Shown here: positions 1-9,118 of the stretch, piece by piece
Numbering within the stretch: position 1 is the first letter of the stretch
Layout of the letters: every line of letters begins with the position of its first letter
DNA from: Sphingobium sp. TKS
GTDB taxonomy: Bacteria > Pseudomonadota > Alphaproteobacteria > Sphingomonadales > Sphingomonadaceae
Reading direction: 5' to 3'
Length of the DNA: 64,000 nt
Assembly: GCF_001563265.1 (NCBI RefSeq)
Contig: NZ_CP005083.1
Span: 2,669,001 to 2,733,000 of the forward strand
Made by a program: the position numbers and the translations under genes
The notes under the pieces: model-generated
The model's database searches: none
Told to the model about the DNA's origin: nothing
What the model saw: the letters and a program-made list of their open reading frames with translations, nothing else

Positions 1-90
1 GACGTCATCGGGCACATGCGCCGAAGCATGGTCGGCAATGATCAGGATATTCAGATCACCGCCGTCGACCTCGGTATACGCCTCGCTCAT
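1..90 (-). CDS. N-formylglutamate amidohydrolase-like protein, N-terminal 30 codons only
   Basis: Partial gene running off the left edge; only the first 30 codons are visible. They contain LIIADHASAHVP, which resembles the N-terminal ADHASxHVP motif of the N-formylglutamate amidohydrolase (FGase) family, zinc-dependent enzymes that release formate from N-formylglutamate at the end of histidine degradation. Many alphaproteobacterial members are not in hut operons and have unknown substrates. Its ATG overlaps the ispE stop codon (ATGA), so it is translationally coupled to ispE and is probably the last gene of the ETF-QO/TPR/ispE unit. With so little sequence the family call rests on one motif. 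Confidence 0.6.
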   Translation of the reverse strand, partial: MSEAYTEVDGGDLNILIIADHASAHVPDDV

Positions 91-986
91 GCCGTCCTGA
101 TCCTCGTTTCCGCGACCCACCATGCGCCATGGTCGGCACGCAGCCTCTCCGCTGCCGTAGCCCTGTGACGATCCGTTTCGAACAGCGCGAAGCAGGTCGC
201 GCCAGACCCCGACATGCGGGCGAGGCGCACTCCATCGCACGCTCTCAATGCTGCCAGCACATCCGCAATGACCGGAGCCGCTGCCATGGCTGGAGCCTCC
301 AGATCGTTCCGTCCAGCGGCAATCAATTGCTCCAGATCGGTTGCCTCCAATGGGCCGCGATCCACCCGATCCCAGCCGCTGAAAATCTGCGCGGTGGAAA
401 CGGCGACGCCCGGATTGACGAGCAAGATCGGCATAGCGGACAGCCCCGCGATCGCCTGCCGCTGCAACACTTCCCCCCGTCCTCGCACCATCTGCGAAAC
501 GCTGCTGACGCAAGCGGGAACGTCCGAACCGAGCGTCAGCGCGATCCGTTCCAGCGTCTCGCCAGCCACCGGCGCATTCCAGAGCCGCCTGAGCAATCGA
601 AGGGTAGCGGCAGCATCGGCGGAACCTCCGCCAATGCCCGATGCGACCGGCAAAATCTTGCTCAACCTGAGATCAGCGCCAAAGCCTTCCCCCAAATGGG
701 CTTGCAATGCGCGTGCCGCCTTTATCACCAGATTGTCGGGCCCCGCGTCCAAGGAATGACCAAAGGGGCCGTCAATATCCAGCCCGATCATGCCGTCAGC
801 CCGAATACGACCCGACAGCCTGTCCCCCAATTCGGTAAAGGCGAACAGGCTTTCGAGCGCATGATAGCCGTCCGCCCGCTTATGCCGGACGTGCAGCGCC
901 AGATTGATCTTGGCAAAAGCGGTTTCGACCAGTTCGCCCGCATCCGCCGGGCAGGCGGCGGGCGCTTCCGCGTCAACGTGCGGCAT
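87..986 (-). CDS. ispE: 4-diphosphocytidyl-2-C-methyl-D-erythritol kinase
   Basis: GHMP-family kinase of the MEP isoprenoid pathway. It phosphorylates CDP-ME at the 2-hydroxyl using ATP in the cytoplasm. The N-terminal substrate-site motif AKINLALHV lies at about residues 25-33. The glycine-rich ATP loop PVASGIGGGSADAA lies at about 113-126, with the SDVPAC segment near residue 154. At 299 aa the length fits the family. The ORF overlaps the upstream TPR gene by 14 nt and the downstream amidohydrolase start by 4 nt, so the three are probably co-transcribed. The first 20 or so residues before the AKIN motif are not typical of the family, so the real start could be slightly downstream. Confidence 0.95.
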   Translation of the reverse strand: MPHVDAEAPAACPADAGELVETAFAKINLALHVRHKRADGYHALESLFAFTELGDRLSGRIRADGMIGLDIDGPFGHSLDAGPDNLVIKAARALQAHLGEGFGADLRLSKILPVASGIGGGSADAAATLRLLRRLWNAPVAGETLERIALTLGSDVPACVSSVSQMVRGRGEVLQRQAIAGLSAMPILLVNPGVAVSTAQIFSGWDRVDRGPLEATDLEQLIAAGRNDLEAPAMAAAPVIADVLAALRACDGVRLARMSGSGATCFALFETDRHRATAAERLRADHGAWWVAETRIRTA

Positions 987-2598
987 ATTCGGGCTTCATC
1001 CCCTCTCTGGTCTTGGCGGCCAGACGCTGCGCCGTCTCTCCTTCCGCAAAAACCGCCGCCGCGCGCCAGGCATAGCGGGCCTCGTATCGCCGTCCCGCCG
1101 CCCAGAGCGCATCGCCCAGATGTTCGTTGATGGTCGCGTCCGCAGGCGCTCCCGCCGCCGCCCGCTCCAGCATCGGCACGGCGGCGTCGATGTCGCCCGT
1201 CACGAACTGCGCCCAGCCCAGGGAATCCGTGATCGACGAGTCCTGCGGCTTCAAGGCGCTCGCCTTCTTCAGCAATTCCACCGCCGCATCCATATTCTGC
1301 CGCCGCTCGATCTGCGCATAGCCCAGATAGTTCAGCACCGTGGGTTCATTGGGCGCCAGCCTCGCCGCCCGTTCCAGCACCGCCCGCGCTTCGTTCCAAT
1401 GCGCGCCCTGTTCCAGCGCGCTGCCTTCAAACAATAGCAGCGCCCAGGGAACGGCGTCGGCCGGATAGCCGGCCTGCGCCGTGCGGAAAGCTGAGGCAGC
1501 GCCCTCAAAATCCTTCTCCTGCGCCAGCAACTGGCCCAGCCTTACATGGCGTTCCGGCTCCGCGTCCGGCACGGCGGCCAGAGCGCGGGCAAGGCCGATA
1601 GCCTCCGCCCGCTTCCCCGCCGCCGCCAGCGCTTCTACCAGTTCGGCCTGCGCCAGCGCGCCGTACCAGCCGGGGGCGGGAACCATGCGCGCCTCCTCGA
1701 TCGCATAGGCCGCATGACCGGCGCGGCTCAGCAAGTCCGCGGCGACGATATGCGCGGTGGGACCATCAGGATCGACAAAGGCGGCGATGCGCGCAAGCCG
1801 GATACCCAGCGTTCCCGTACTGCCGTCCGACGAAATATCGGACGCCAACCGGGTAAGCAGACGGGCGAAACCTTGTCCTGCCGTCAGCGCTTTGCCATGG
1901 AGCGAAAGCGCTTTGCCACTGGCGATATCCGCCCGGGCCTGCGCGAAATTGGCTTCCTTTTCAGGCAGAAGCGCCAATGCTTCAGCCTTCGCTCCCCGTG
2001 CGGCCAGTTGCCCCGCGAAGATCAGCCGCAGCGCGTCCATCTCCCCGGTCCGCAAGGCAAGAGCGCGGTTTATCGCGGACTGCGCGTTTGGGAGATCGCC
2101 GTTGCGCAAGGCCTGAAACGCCAGATGTTCGTCCAGATAACGTCTCGCTAGGGATGCGAAGCGATCGGCGGGATCGATGACGGGCGGCGCATATCGCCCC
2201 TCGCCCACCGAAATCCAGCTACGGGTGATCGGCGCCAGAAAGGCGAAATTGCCCTCCGCCACCATCCGGTCGACAAGCAGGCGAGCGCCCGGCCAATCCT
2301 TGCGGTTCAGCGCCCCGGCGATCTGGAGCAAGGTGCCGTCGCGCGGCAGCAGGCCGTCGCTTTCCAGCACGGCGGCGGAACGCAGCGCCAGAGCCATGTC
2401 CCCGCTGATCACCGCCTGAAAATAGGAACGCCGGGCAACCTCGAGACTGGCGGGATCGCCCGCCAGCGCCTCCCTATAGCTATTCAGCGCAAGTCCGGGA
2501 GCACCGTCGCCATCGGCCAGGCGCCCCCGCATATAGGCATGCAATGCGCTGCCAGGGTCCACCGATGCGCCCGCCGCGGCGGGCAGCACCAGCATCAT
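973..2598 (-). CDS. Tetratricopeptide-repeat protein, probably exported
   Basis: About 541 aa of alanine-rich helical repeats typical of TPR scaffolds. Clear repeats lie in the C-terminal third, for example around LAPNEPTVLNYLGYAQIERR and the SSITDSLGWAQF segment, where each unit is a helix pair of about 34 residues. The reading frame is open further upstream into the ETF-QO gene. I place the start at the paired ATG codons 16 nt after the ETF-QO stop because the following MMLVLPAAAGASV resembles a short signal peptide. A slightly earlier non-ATG start that lengthens the signal peptide is possible. TPR proteins of this kind bind partners rather than catalyse. The linkage to ETF-QO and ispE does not reveal a specific role. 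Confidence 0.8.
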   Translation of the reverse strand: MMLVLPAAAGASVDPGSALHAYMRGRLADGDGAPGLALNSYREALAGDPASLEVARRSYFQAVISGDMALALRSAAVLESDGLLPRDGTLLQIAGALNRKDWPGARLLVDRMVAEGNFAFLAPITRSWISVGEGRYAPPVIDPADRFASLARRYLDEHLAFQALRNGDLPNAQSAINRALALRTGEMDALRLIFAGQLAARGAKAEALALLPEKEANFAQARADIASGKALSLHGKALTAGQGFARLLTRLASDISSDGSTGTLGIRLARIAAFVDPDGPTAHIVAADLLSRAGHAAYAIEEARMVPAPGWYGALAQAELVEALAAAGKRAEAIGLARALAAVPDAEPERHVRLGQLLAQEKDFEGAASAFRTAQAGYPADAVPWALLLFEGSALEQGAHWNEARAVLERAARLAPNEPTVLNYLGYAQIERRQNMDAAVELLKKASALKPQDSSITDSLGWAQFVTGDIDAAVPMLERAAAGAPADATINEHLGDALWAAGRRYEARYAWRAAAVFAEGETAQRLAAKTREGMKPEYAAR

Positions 2599-2614
2599 CG
2601 CAGCAAACAGACGC

Positions 2615-4267
2615 CTACATGTTCGGATAGTTCGGCCCTCCACCGCCTTCGGGCACGACCCAGTTGATGTTCTGGGTCGGATCCTTGATGTCGCACGTCT
2701 TGCAGTGGACGCAGTTCTGCGCGTTGATCTGGAAGCGGGGATTGCCCTCGTCCAGCCCGACCACTTCGTAGACGCCCGCCGGACAATAGCGCTGCGCGGG
2801 CTCGTCATAAAGGGGCAGGTTGTAGGAAATCGGGATCGACGGGTCTTTCAGTTGCAAATGGACCGGCTGGTCTTCCTCATGATTGGTGTTCGACAAGAAC
2901 ACCGAGGACAAGCGGTCGAAGCTGATCACGCCGTCCGGCTTGGGATAGTCGATCTTTTTGCTGACTTCCTTGCGCCACAGCTTCTCGCAATCAGGCTTGT
3001 GCTTCATCGTGAAGGGAAGCCCGATCTTGAGCGTGCGCATCCACATGTCGATGCCCGCCAGCACAGTGCCGATGGTGTTGCCGAACTTCGACAGCAGCGG
3101 TTCGGCATTCTTCACCAACTGGAGCTCGGTCGCGATCCAGCTCGACCGCAGACGGTCCTCATAATCATGCAGGACGTCGCGGGCGCGCTCGTTCTGAATC
3201 GCCTCAAACGCCGCTTCGGCGGCCAGCATGCCGGACTTCATCGCCGTATGCGTGCCCTTGATGCGGGGCACGTTCACGAAGCCCGCCGAACAGCCGATCA
3301 GCGCGCCGCCGGGGAAGACCAGCTTCGGGATCGACTGCCAGCCGCCCTCGTTGATCGCGCGCGCACCATAGGAGACGCGGCGGCCGCCCTCGAGATATTT
3401 GCGGATTTCCGGATGCTGTTTCCAGCGCTGGAATTCCTCGAACGGATAGAGATAGGGATTGCGATAGCCGAGGCCGACCACGAAGCCCAAAGCCACCTGC
3501 CCATTGGCCTGATGGTAGAGGAAACCGCCGCCATAGGCATCTGTCAGCGGCCAGCCCTGGGTGTGAATCACCAAACCCGGCTTGTGCTTGGCGGGATCGA
3601 TATCCCACAATTCCTTCATGCCGATGCCGTAGACCTGCGGCTCGCTGTCAGCATCCAGCGCGAACTGGCGCTTCAGGATCTTGGTCAGGTGCCCGCGCGC
3701 GCCCTCCGCGAAGAAGGTATATTTGGCATGCAGTTCCAGCCCCGGCTGATAATCGGGCTTGCGATTGCCTTCGCGGTCGATCCCCATGTCGCCGGTCGCG
3801 ACGCCCTTCACCGACCCATCCTCATTGTAGAGGATTTCCGCCGCCGCAAAGCCGGGGAAGATTTCCACGCCCAGCCCCTCGGCCTGCTCGCCCAGCCAGC
3901 GGCACAAATTGCCCAGCGATCCGGTATAGGTGCCCTTATTGTGCATCCAGCCCGGCGTCATGATGTGCGGCATGCTCATCTTGCCGCCCTTGGTCAGGAA
4001 CCAGTGCTGGTTGTCCGTGACCGGCACTTCCGCCATCGGGCAGCCCATGTCCCGCCATTGCGGGAACAACTCGTCCAAGGCCTTCGGATCGACGACCGCG
4101 CCCGACAGGATATGCGCGCCGATTTCCGAACCCTTTTCCAGCACGCAAACCGACAATTCCTGCCCGGCTTCGTTCGCAAGCTGCTTCAACCGGATAGCCG
4201 ATGACAGCCCCGCCGGGCCACCGCCGACGATGACGATGTCATAGGGCATCGAATCCCGTTCGCTCAT
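2615..4267 (-). CDS. Electron transfer flavoprotein-ubiquinone oxidoreductase
   Basis: Membrane-associated FAD/[4Fe-4S] enzyme that passes electrons from reduced electron transfer flavoprotein (fatty-acid and amino-acid dehydrogenation) to ubiquinone. The FAD-binding loop GGGPAG lies at residues 15-20. The C-terminal cluster-binding cysteines are visible at about residues 495, 519, 522 and 525 (the CVHCKTC segment), just before the WVVPEGGGGP tail typical of the family. The length of 550 aa is standard. A strong Shine-Dalgarno sequence (GGAGGGA) sits 5 nt before the ATG. It is the first gene of the minus-strand unit and is divergent from the UDG-like gene. ETF alpha/beta genes are not in this window. 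Confidence 0.96.
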   Translation of the reverse strand: MSERDSMPYDIVIVGGGPAGLSSAIRLKQLANEAGQELSVCVLEKGSEIGAHILSGAVVDPKALDELFPQWRDMGCPMAEVPVTDNQHWFLTKGGKMSMPHIMTPGWMHNKGTYTGSLGNLCRWLGEQAEGLGVEIFPGFAAAEILYNEDGSVKGVATGDMGIDREGNRKPDYQPGLELHAKYTFFAEGARGHLTKILKRQFALDADSEPQVYGIGMKELWDIDPAKHKPGLVIHTQGWPLTDAYGGGFLYHQANGQVALGFVVGLGYRNPYLYPFEEFQRWKQHPEIRKYLEGGRRVSYGARAINEGGWQSIPKLVFPGGALIGCSAGFVNVPRIKGTHTAMKSGMLAAEAAFEAIQNERARDVLHDYEDRLRSSWIATELQLVKNAEPLLSKFGNTIGTVLAGIDMWMRTLKIGLPFTMKHKPDCEKLWRKEVSKKIDYPKPDGVISFDRLSSVFLSNTNHEEDQPVHLQLKDPSIPISYNLPLYDEPAQRYCPAGVYEVVGLDEGNPRFQINAQNCVHCKTCDIKDPTQNINWVVPEGGGGPNYPNM

Positions 4268-4395
4268 AGTCCCTCCATTTTGCGGGCGCCGTCGGTTTTC
4301 CTCCCCAATCCGGTCGCCGCACTACCCAAACGTTTTGACACTCAGCGCGATGAAGAAACTTGACCACGGCGTCAACCTCTGGCCCAAGACAATCA

Positions 4396-5112
4396 ATGCG
4401 GGGAATATTGCGGGAAAATTTGGCGGAGGCCGCCAATGCCTATATGGCGTGGTGGAATCTGGCCGGCGTGGATTGCGCGGTCGGTGAGGAGCCGGTCGAT
4501 TGGTTGCGCCCAGCTCAGACGCCCACTCGGACGCCGGTTTCCGTCCCCGGCGACATTCCCGCGCAAGCCAAGCCCCATAATTTTGAGACGTTCCTGACCT
4601 GGCTTGCCGAGGATGCGACGCAGCCGGAACGGCGATGGCCAGGCGCCATGATCCTGCCCGAAGGACCGACCCATGCGCCTCTGATGGTGATCACCGATAT
4701 GCCCGATCCTGCGGACATCGGCGCCGGAGCCCTGCTCAGCGACCGGGCCGGGCAGCTATTCGATGCGATGTTGCGGGCGATCGGCCTGAAGCGTGCCGAC
4801 ATTCATCTGGCGTCCCTCTTCCTGTCCCGGCCGCCGGGCGCCATGGTCGAGGCATCGGATCTGACGGCCGCAGCCGCACGGATGCGCACGCATGTGATGC
4901 TCGCCGCGCCGCGACGGTTATTATTGCTGGGCGACCGAACGATCCGCACCCTGTTGCCTGCGGCCGATTCAGGTTCACGGGTTTTTAACCATGATGGCGG
5001 CACCTTATCCGTATTCGCCACATTTCATCCGCGTTTGTTGCTTGGGCAACCCGCGGCAAAGGCAGAATGTTGGCGTATATTACAAGGTTTGATTGAGGAA
5101 ATGCCCGAGTGA
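4396..5112 (+). CDS. Uracil-DNA glycosylase-like protein with degenerate active-site motifs
   Basis: A protein of 238 aa that follows the layout of family 4/5 uracil-DNA glycosylases: a nucleotide-flipping N-terminal region, the DRAGQLFDAML segment, an LLLLGDRTIRTLL strand-helix and a C-terminal FHPRLLLGQP motif equivalent to the HPxxLL loop. The expected motif A (GExPGxxED) reads TDMPDPADIG. Only two cysteines are seen, so the four-cysteine [4Fe-4S] site of family 4 is absent. It may be inactive as a glycosylase or act on another base. An in-frame TTG at 4360 would add 12 residues; ATG 4396 is preferred. The stop overlaps the GTG start of the lytic transglycosylase (GTGA), giving an unusual coupling of DNA-repair-like and cell-wall genes. 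Confidence 0.7.
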   Translation: MRGILRENLAEAANAYMAWWNLAGVDCAVGEEPVDWLRPAQTPTRTPVSVPGDIPAQAKPHNFETFLTWLAEDATQPERRWPGAMILPEGPTHAPLMVITDMPDPADIGAGALLSDRAGQLFDAMLRAIGLKRADIHLASLFLSRPPGAMVEASDLTAAAARMRTHVMLAAPRRLLLLGDRTIRTLLPAADSGSRVFNHDGGTLSVFATFHPRLLLGQPAAKAECWRILQGLIEEMPE

Positions 5113-6911
5113 TTCGCGCCGTAACCCGTTCGTCCTGGCTGGCCGCCGTTGCCTTCACAGCATTGGCGGCCATGCCCGCAAACGCCGACACGACCAGCGC
5201 GGTATCCGCCCTTTCCATGGGCATGCCTTCATCCCCGCTTCAATTGAGCGATACCGATAAAAGCCGGTACAGCGCCATTTACGGAGCCTTGCGCGACCAG
5301 AAATGGACTGATGCCAGGGCGATGATCACCGCGCTGGATGCGCAGGACGCCATCCGCCCGGTCGCCCTGGCCGAACTTTATCTCGGCAAGAATTCGCCCA
5401 AGGTCGAATTGTTCGAACTGCTCGATCTGATCAACAAGGCGCCATGGCTCGACAAGGCCGATCAGCTTTCCCGGCTGGCGCAAAAACGCGGCGCGACCAT
5501 CTTGCCCACGCTGCCGCAGGTGCAGAAGATGGTCTGGCTGGGCAGCGCGCCGCGCCGCGAATATGTTCCGGCCGTCAAGACCGACGCCCTGGCCCAGACG
5601 CTAGTCGGCCAGATTCAGCCCTTCATCAAGAATGATGATCCGGCCGGTGCCGAAGCGCTGCTCATCAGTGGCGAAGCGGGTCTGACGCCCGAGGGACTGA
5701 CCGAAGTGCGGCAGCGCATCGCCTGGGCCTATTATATCGAAAGCGACGACGCCAATGCCCGGCGCATGGCGGCAAGGGCCCTGGAAAGCCGCAGCGGCGG
5801 CGATTGGGCGGTTCAGGCCTATTGGACGACCGGCCTTGCCGCCTGGCGCCAGAATGATTGCCGCGCCGCCGCGCCTGCCTTCGCCAATGTCACGGCACTG
5901 GCCGGCAATAGCGACATGCGCGCGGCGGGCGCCTATTGGGCGGCACGCGCCTATATGGTGTGCGGGGAACCTGAAAAGGTCGAAAATCTGCTGAAGACGG
6001 CCGCCCGTTCGGACGAAAGCTTTTATGGCCTGCTGGCGCGTGAAACGCTGGCGATGCCGTTGGGCGCTGGGCCAGTCGCGCCTCGCTTCGGCGCTGCGGA
6101 ATGGCAGCAACTCAAGGACAGCCCGAATGTGCGGGCGGCGATCGCTCTGTCTGCGATCGGTGAGAATGCGCGGGCGGACCAGATGCTTCGCTATCAGGCG
6201 AAGATCGGCGGGACCGGGCAATATGATGCGCTGCTTCGCCTGGCCGGCGCGCTGAGCCTGCCGGAAACGCAGCTCTGGCTTGCTCATAACGGCCCGGTGG
6301 GCAAGCAGCCGGGCAGCTTCGCGCGCTTTCCGGCACCCGACTGGCGGCCGGACGGCGGATGGCGGGTCGACCCGGCGCTGGTTTATGCCCACACGCTTCA
6401 GGAATCGGGATTCCGCCGGGATGTCGTCAGCAGCGCCGGTGCGCGCGGCCTGATGCAGGTGCTGCCCAGCACCGGCAATCTGATGGGGCTAGCCGCGTCC
6501 GACCAGTTGTTCGTGCCGTCGACCAATATGGAATATGGCCAGCGCTATCTGGAAAATCTGCGCGACATGAGCGCGACCGGCGGATTGCTGCCCAAGGTCA
6601 TGGCCGCCTATAATGCCGGTCCTCTGCCGGTCGAGCGTTGGAACAGCGAAGTGAAGGACAATGGCGATCCGCTGCTGTTCATCGAATCGCTGCCCTATTA
6701 TGAAACCCGCGCCTATGTGAACATCGTGATGCGCAATTACTGGATGTATCAGATCCAGGCGAAGGGCAGCGCGGAGTCGCTGGCGGGCATGGCGCAGGGT
6801 CTGTGGCCGACCTTCCCAGGGGCCAAGGGCACGCGTCTCGTGCGCCTGACGCCCAGGACGCCGATGGCCAGCGCAAATGTCAGCGCCAGCATCGCGGGCG
6901 GCTCCGACTGA
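5109..6911 (+). CDS. Soluble lytic murein transglycosylase (SLT family)
   Basis: Periplasmic enzyme of 600 aa that cleaves peptidoglycan glycan strands to 1,6-anhydro ends. A Sec signal peptide ends at about residue 26 (MPANA). A long helical region follows, like the superhelical ring of Slt70. The catalytic SLT domain is C-terminal: QESGF contains the presumed catalytic Glu at about residue 432, followed by [13 protein letters not shown] and the AAYNAGP motif. The start is GTG, overlapping the preceding stop by 4 nt. The stop overlaps the moaB start by 1 nt (TGATG). Coupling suggests all three genes come from one mRNA starting upstream of the UDG-like gene. Confidence 0.93.
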   Translation: MIRAVTRSSWLAAVAFTALAAMPANADTTSAVSALSMGMPSSPLQLSDTDKSRYSAIYGALRDQKWTDARAMITALDAQDAIRPVALAELYLGKNSPKVELFELLDLINKAPWLDKADQLSRLAQKRGATILPTLPQVQKMVWLGSAPRREYVPAVKTDALAQTLVGQIQPFIKNDDPAGAEALLISGEAGLTPEGLTEVRQRIAWAYYIESDDANARRMAARALESRSGGDWAVQAYWTTGLAAWRQNDCRAAAPAFANVTALAGNSDMRAAGAYWAARAYMVCGEPEKVENLLKTAARSDESFYGLLARETLAMPLGAGPVAPRFGAAEWQQLKDSPNVRAAIALSAIGENARADQMLRYQAKIGGTGQYDALLRLAGALSLPETQLWLAHNGPVGKQPGSFARFPAPDWRPDGGWRVDPALVYAHTLQESGFRRDVVSSAGARGLMQVLPSTGNLMGLAASDQLFVPSTNMEYGQRYLENLRDMSATGGLLPKVMAAYNAGPLPVERWNSEVKDNGDPLLFIESLPYYETRAYVNIVMRNYWMYQIQAKGSAESLAGMAQGLWPTFPGAKGTRLVRLTPRTPMASANVSASIAGGSD

Positions 6912-7438
6912 TGCCAATCGATGAAAGCCGGCCATTCCTGCCGGTGCGCATTGCGCTGCTGACAGTGTCGGACAGCCGCACAGCAGCCGACGATCGGTCC
7001 GGCGACATTCTGGCCGAACGCATAGCAGCAGCCGGTCATGTCCTGGCAGCGCGTCATATCGAGCGAGACGAACGCTCCGCCATCGTCGCCCGTCTTCATG
7101 CCTGGATCGACGATCCGCAGATCGACTGCATCATCACCACGGGCGGAACGGGAGTCACCGGCCGGGACGTCACGCCCGAGGCACTAGCGCAGGTGCAGGA
7201 CAAGGAAATTCCCGGCTTTGGCGAACTGTTCCGCTGGCTCAGCTATCAGACCATCGGCACATCGACGATCCAGTCACGCGCCACCGCCTGCGTCGCGCGG
7301 GGCACCTATATTTTCGCGCTGCCCGGATCGACCGGCGCGGTGAAGGACGCCTGGGACGGCATCCTCGTCAGCCAACTCGACAACCGTTTCCGGCCCTGCA
7401 ATTTCGTGGAATTGATGCCGCGTTTGACTGAACGCTAA
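6911..7438 (+). CDS. moaB: Molybdenum cofactor biosynthesis protein MoaB
   Basis: MoaB/Mog-fold protein of 175 aa, involved in molybdopterin adenylylation during molybdenum cofactor synthesis. Visible family motifs are TVSDSRT near the N-terminus, the [15 protein letters not shown] pterin-binding loop and [13 protein letters not shown]. The ATG at 6911 shares one base with the lytic transglycosylase stop, and the family N-terminus begins here. The frame is open upstream only inside the neighbouring gene. No other molybdenum-cofactor gene is in the window, so the placement is probably incidental co-transcription. Confidence 0.93.
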   Translation: MPIDESRPFLPVRIALLTVSDSRTAADDRSGDILAERIAAAGHVLAARHIERDERSAIVARLHAWIDDPQIDCIITTGGTGVTGRDVTPEALAQVQDKEIPGFGELFRWLSYQTIGTSTIQSRATACVARGTYIFALPGSTGAVKDAWDGILVSQLDNRFRPCNFVELMPRLTER

Positions 7439-7451
7439 ACGGCTTGAACGA

Positions 7452-7961
7452 TTATTTCGCGGGAGCCGGGTTGTCCTTGAAGAACTTCCCGGCCTCGCCC
7501 AGCATCACCGCCCACCAATCGACCACATCCGCAAAATTCTTCTGATTGAGGCCGCCCACGGTCGTCACGTCATAGGCCAGGGCCAGTGACCCGTCGTCCC
7601 AGACCGACATCTGCGCGAACCGCTTGTCCTTGTTCCACTTATTGGCAAGTTGGGGCGTATTGCCGCCGTCATCCTCAAAGCTCACCTGAAATTGCAGGGA
7701 GCCGCACTGGCGCGTCTGCTCACACTCATAGAAGTAGATCGTGTAATTATAGCCGCTGGCCGCGCTCTCTATCTTCGGATTTCCGGTCTGGGCGCTCTTG
7801 CTCAAGGCGGCCTTATATCCTTCGGCTTGCAAAGCCCGGATCACCGTTTGCGGATCGCTCGCGCAAATCAGATTCGCGCCGCAAGGATCAGCATCTGCCG
7901 CTAGGCAAGGCGCTGCCAGCATAGCTATCCACAATCCCGCGATCACGGCAATCTTCCGCAT
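7452..7961 (-). CDS. YbjN-domain periplasmic protein
   Basis: Protein of 169 aa with a clear Sec signal peptide (MRKIAVIAGLWIAMLAAPCLA, cleavage after about residue 21). It is followed by a YbjN-like domain with ADPQTV-type N-terminal helix and a W-rich amphipathic C-terminal helix (FADVVDWWAVMLGEAGKFF). Three cysteines in the mature part (one near residue 27 and the CEQTRQC pair) could form disulfides. YbjN proteins are small alpha/beta proteins linked to stress and motility in enterobacteria; the function here is not known. The gene converges with moaB (13 nt apart) and diverges from the radical SAM gene. Confidence 0.75.
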   Translation of the reverse strand: MRKIAVIAGLWIAMLAAPCLAADADPCGANLICASDPQTVIRALQAEGYKAALSKSAQTGNPKIESAASGYNYTIYFYECEQTRQCGSLQFQVSFEDDGGNTPQLANKWNKDKRFAQMSVWDDGSLALAYDVTTVGGLNQKNFADVVDWWAVMLGEAGKFFKDNPAPAK

Positions 7962-8008
7962 AATACCCCCTCTTTAACCCGAACCATAGGTGCTGCGGCC
8001 AGTGCCTC

Positions 8009-8037
8009 TTGTCAATATGTTCTCATTATGTTCTAAT
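8009..8037 (+). promoter_or_regulatory. SOS (LexA-regulated) promoter of the radical SAM gene
   Basis: A -35 box TTGTCA (8009-8014) and a -10 box TCTAAT (8032-8037) are separated by 17 bp. A perfect alphaproteobacterial LexA operator, GTTC-N7-GTTC, lies at 8019-8033 and covers the spacer and the first bases of the -10. The start codon at 8043 is only 5 nt after the -10 box, so transcription would begin at or next to the ATG. Confidence 0.72.
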
Positions 8038-8042
8038 GCGGC

Positions 8043-9110
8043 ATGGCTGCGGAAAAGGGCAGAGGCGCGACACTGAACGGCGAAAGCCGCCGTTTCAACA
8101 TGCCCGAGCGGATCGCTGATGGCGATTGGCTCGACGCCTTGCTGGAGATTGACGGCGCACCACCCAGACGGCGCACCGAGGTCACCGTAGAGCAGCCTCG
8201 CACGATCATCAGCCGCAACAGCTCTCCCGACATCGCGTTCAGCCAGTCGATCAACGCCTATCGAGGCTGCGAACATGGCTGCATTTACTGTTTTGCGCGC
8301 CCGACCCATGCCTATCACGATCTGTCGCCAGGCATCGATTTCGAAACCCGCCTGTTCGCCAAGCCCAATGCCGCTGAACTGCTGCGCAAGGAACTTTCCA
8401 GCAAATCCCATATGGTCACTCCGATCGCCATGGGGACCAATACCGATCCCTATCAGCCGATCGAACGGGATTGGAGGATTACCAGGCAATGCCTTGAAAT
8501 ATTATGGGAATGCCGTCATCCTGTCTATATCACGACCAAGTCGGACCGGATATTGCGCGACATCGACCTGCTGGCTTCCATGGCCGGGGAAGGGCTGGTG
8601 GCGGTGATGATTTCGGTCACTTCGCTCGACCCGGCAACGGCCCGGACGCTGGAACCGCGCGCGCCACATCCGCTGCGCCGGGTGGAAGCGATCCGTAAAT
8701 TGTCGCAGGCCGGCATACAGGTGGTAGCCAGCATATCGCCAGTGGTCCCCGGCATCACCGACCATGAGATTGAGGCTCTCGTCGCCTGCGTCGCATCCGC
8801 CGGGGCACAGAATGCAAGCTATATCCCCATCCGGTTGCCGCATGAAGTCGCCCCTTTGTTCCGCGCCTGGCTGGACGAACATTATCCCGATCGGGCGGCA
8901 AAAGTGATGGCCATCATCAAGGATATGCGGGACGGTCGCGACAATGACCCGAATTTCGGCACTCGCATGCGCGGTCAGGGCGTCTGGGCGGACCTGATCC
9001 GCGCCCGTTTCCAAAAGGCGCGCAAACGCGCAGGCTTTACCGGAGAACGCGTGACCCTCCGCACGGATCTGTTCCGCAAGCCGGAAGGGAGCCAGATGCG
9101 GCTATTGTGA
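8043..9110 (+). CDS. PA0069-family radical SAM protein (spore-photoproduct-lyase-like)
   Basis: Protein of 355 aa with the radical SAM cluster motif CEHGCIYC: cysteines at residues 76, 80 and 83 (CX3CX2C) would bind the [4Fe-4S] cluster that cleaves S-adenosylmethionine. The N-terminal KGRGATLN segment is characteristic of the PA0069/Rv2578c family, which resembles SplB (DNA photoproduct lyase), but its substrate is unknown. That conserved N-terminus starts only five residues in, fixing the start at 8043. No Shine-Dalgarno is visible and the promoter -10 box ends 5 nt upstream, so the mRNA looks leaderless. The LexA box in the promoter suggests induction by DNA damage. It converges with dnaE with 8 nt between. 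Confidence 0.88.
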   Translation: MAAEKGRGATLNGESRRFNMPERIADGDWLDALLEIDGAPPRRRTEVTVEQPRTIISRNSSPDIAFSQSINAYRGCEHGCIYCFARPTHAYHDLSPGIDFETRLFAKPNAAELLRKELSSKSHMVTPIAMGTNTDPYQPIERDWRITRQCLEILWECRHPVYITTKSDRILRDIDLLASMAGEGLVAVMISVTSLDPATARTLEPRAPHPLRRVEAIRKLSQAGIQVVASISPVVPGITDHEIEALVACVASAGAQNASYIPIRLPHEVAPLFRAWLDEHYPDRAAKVMAIIKDMRDGRDNDPNFGTRMRGQGVWADLIRARFQKARKRAGFTGERVTLRTDLFRKPEGSQMRLL

Positions 9111-9118
9111 CGGGAATG

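Noticed and set aside
4321..4395. LexA box or clear promoter before the UDG-like gene
   Set aside because: TTGACA at 4335-4340 has no acceptable -10 at the right distance, and there is no GTTC-N7-GTTC.
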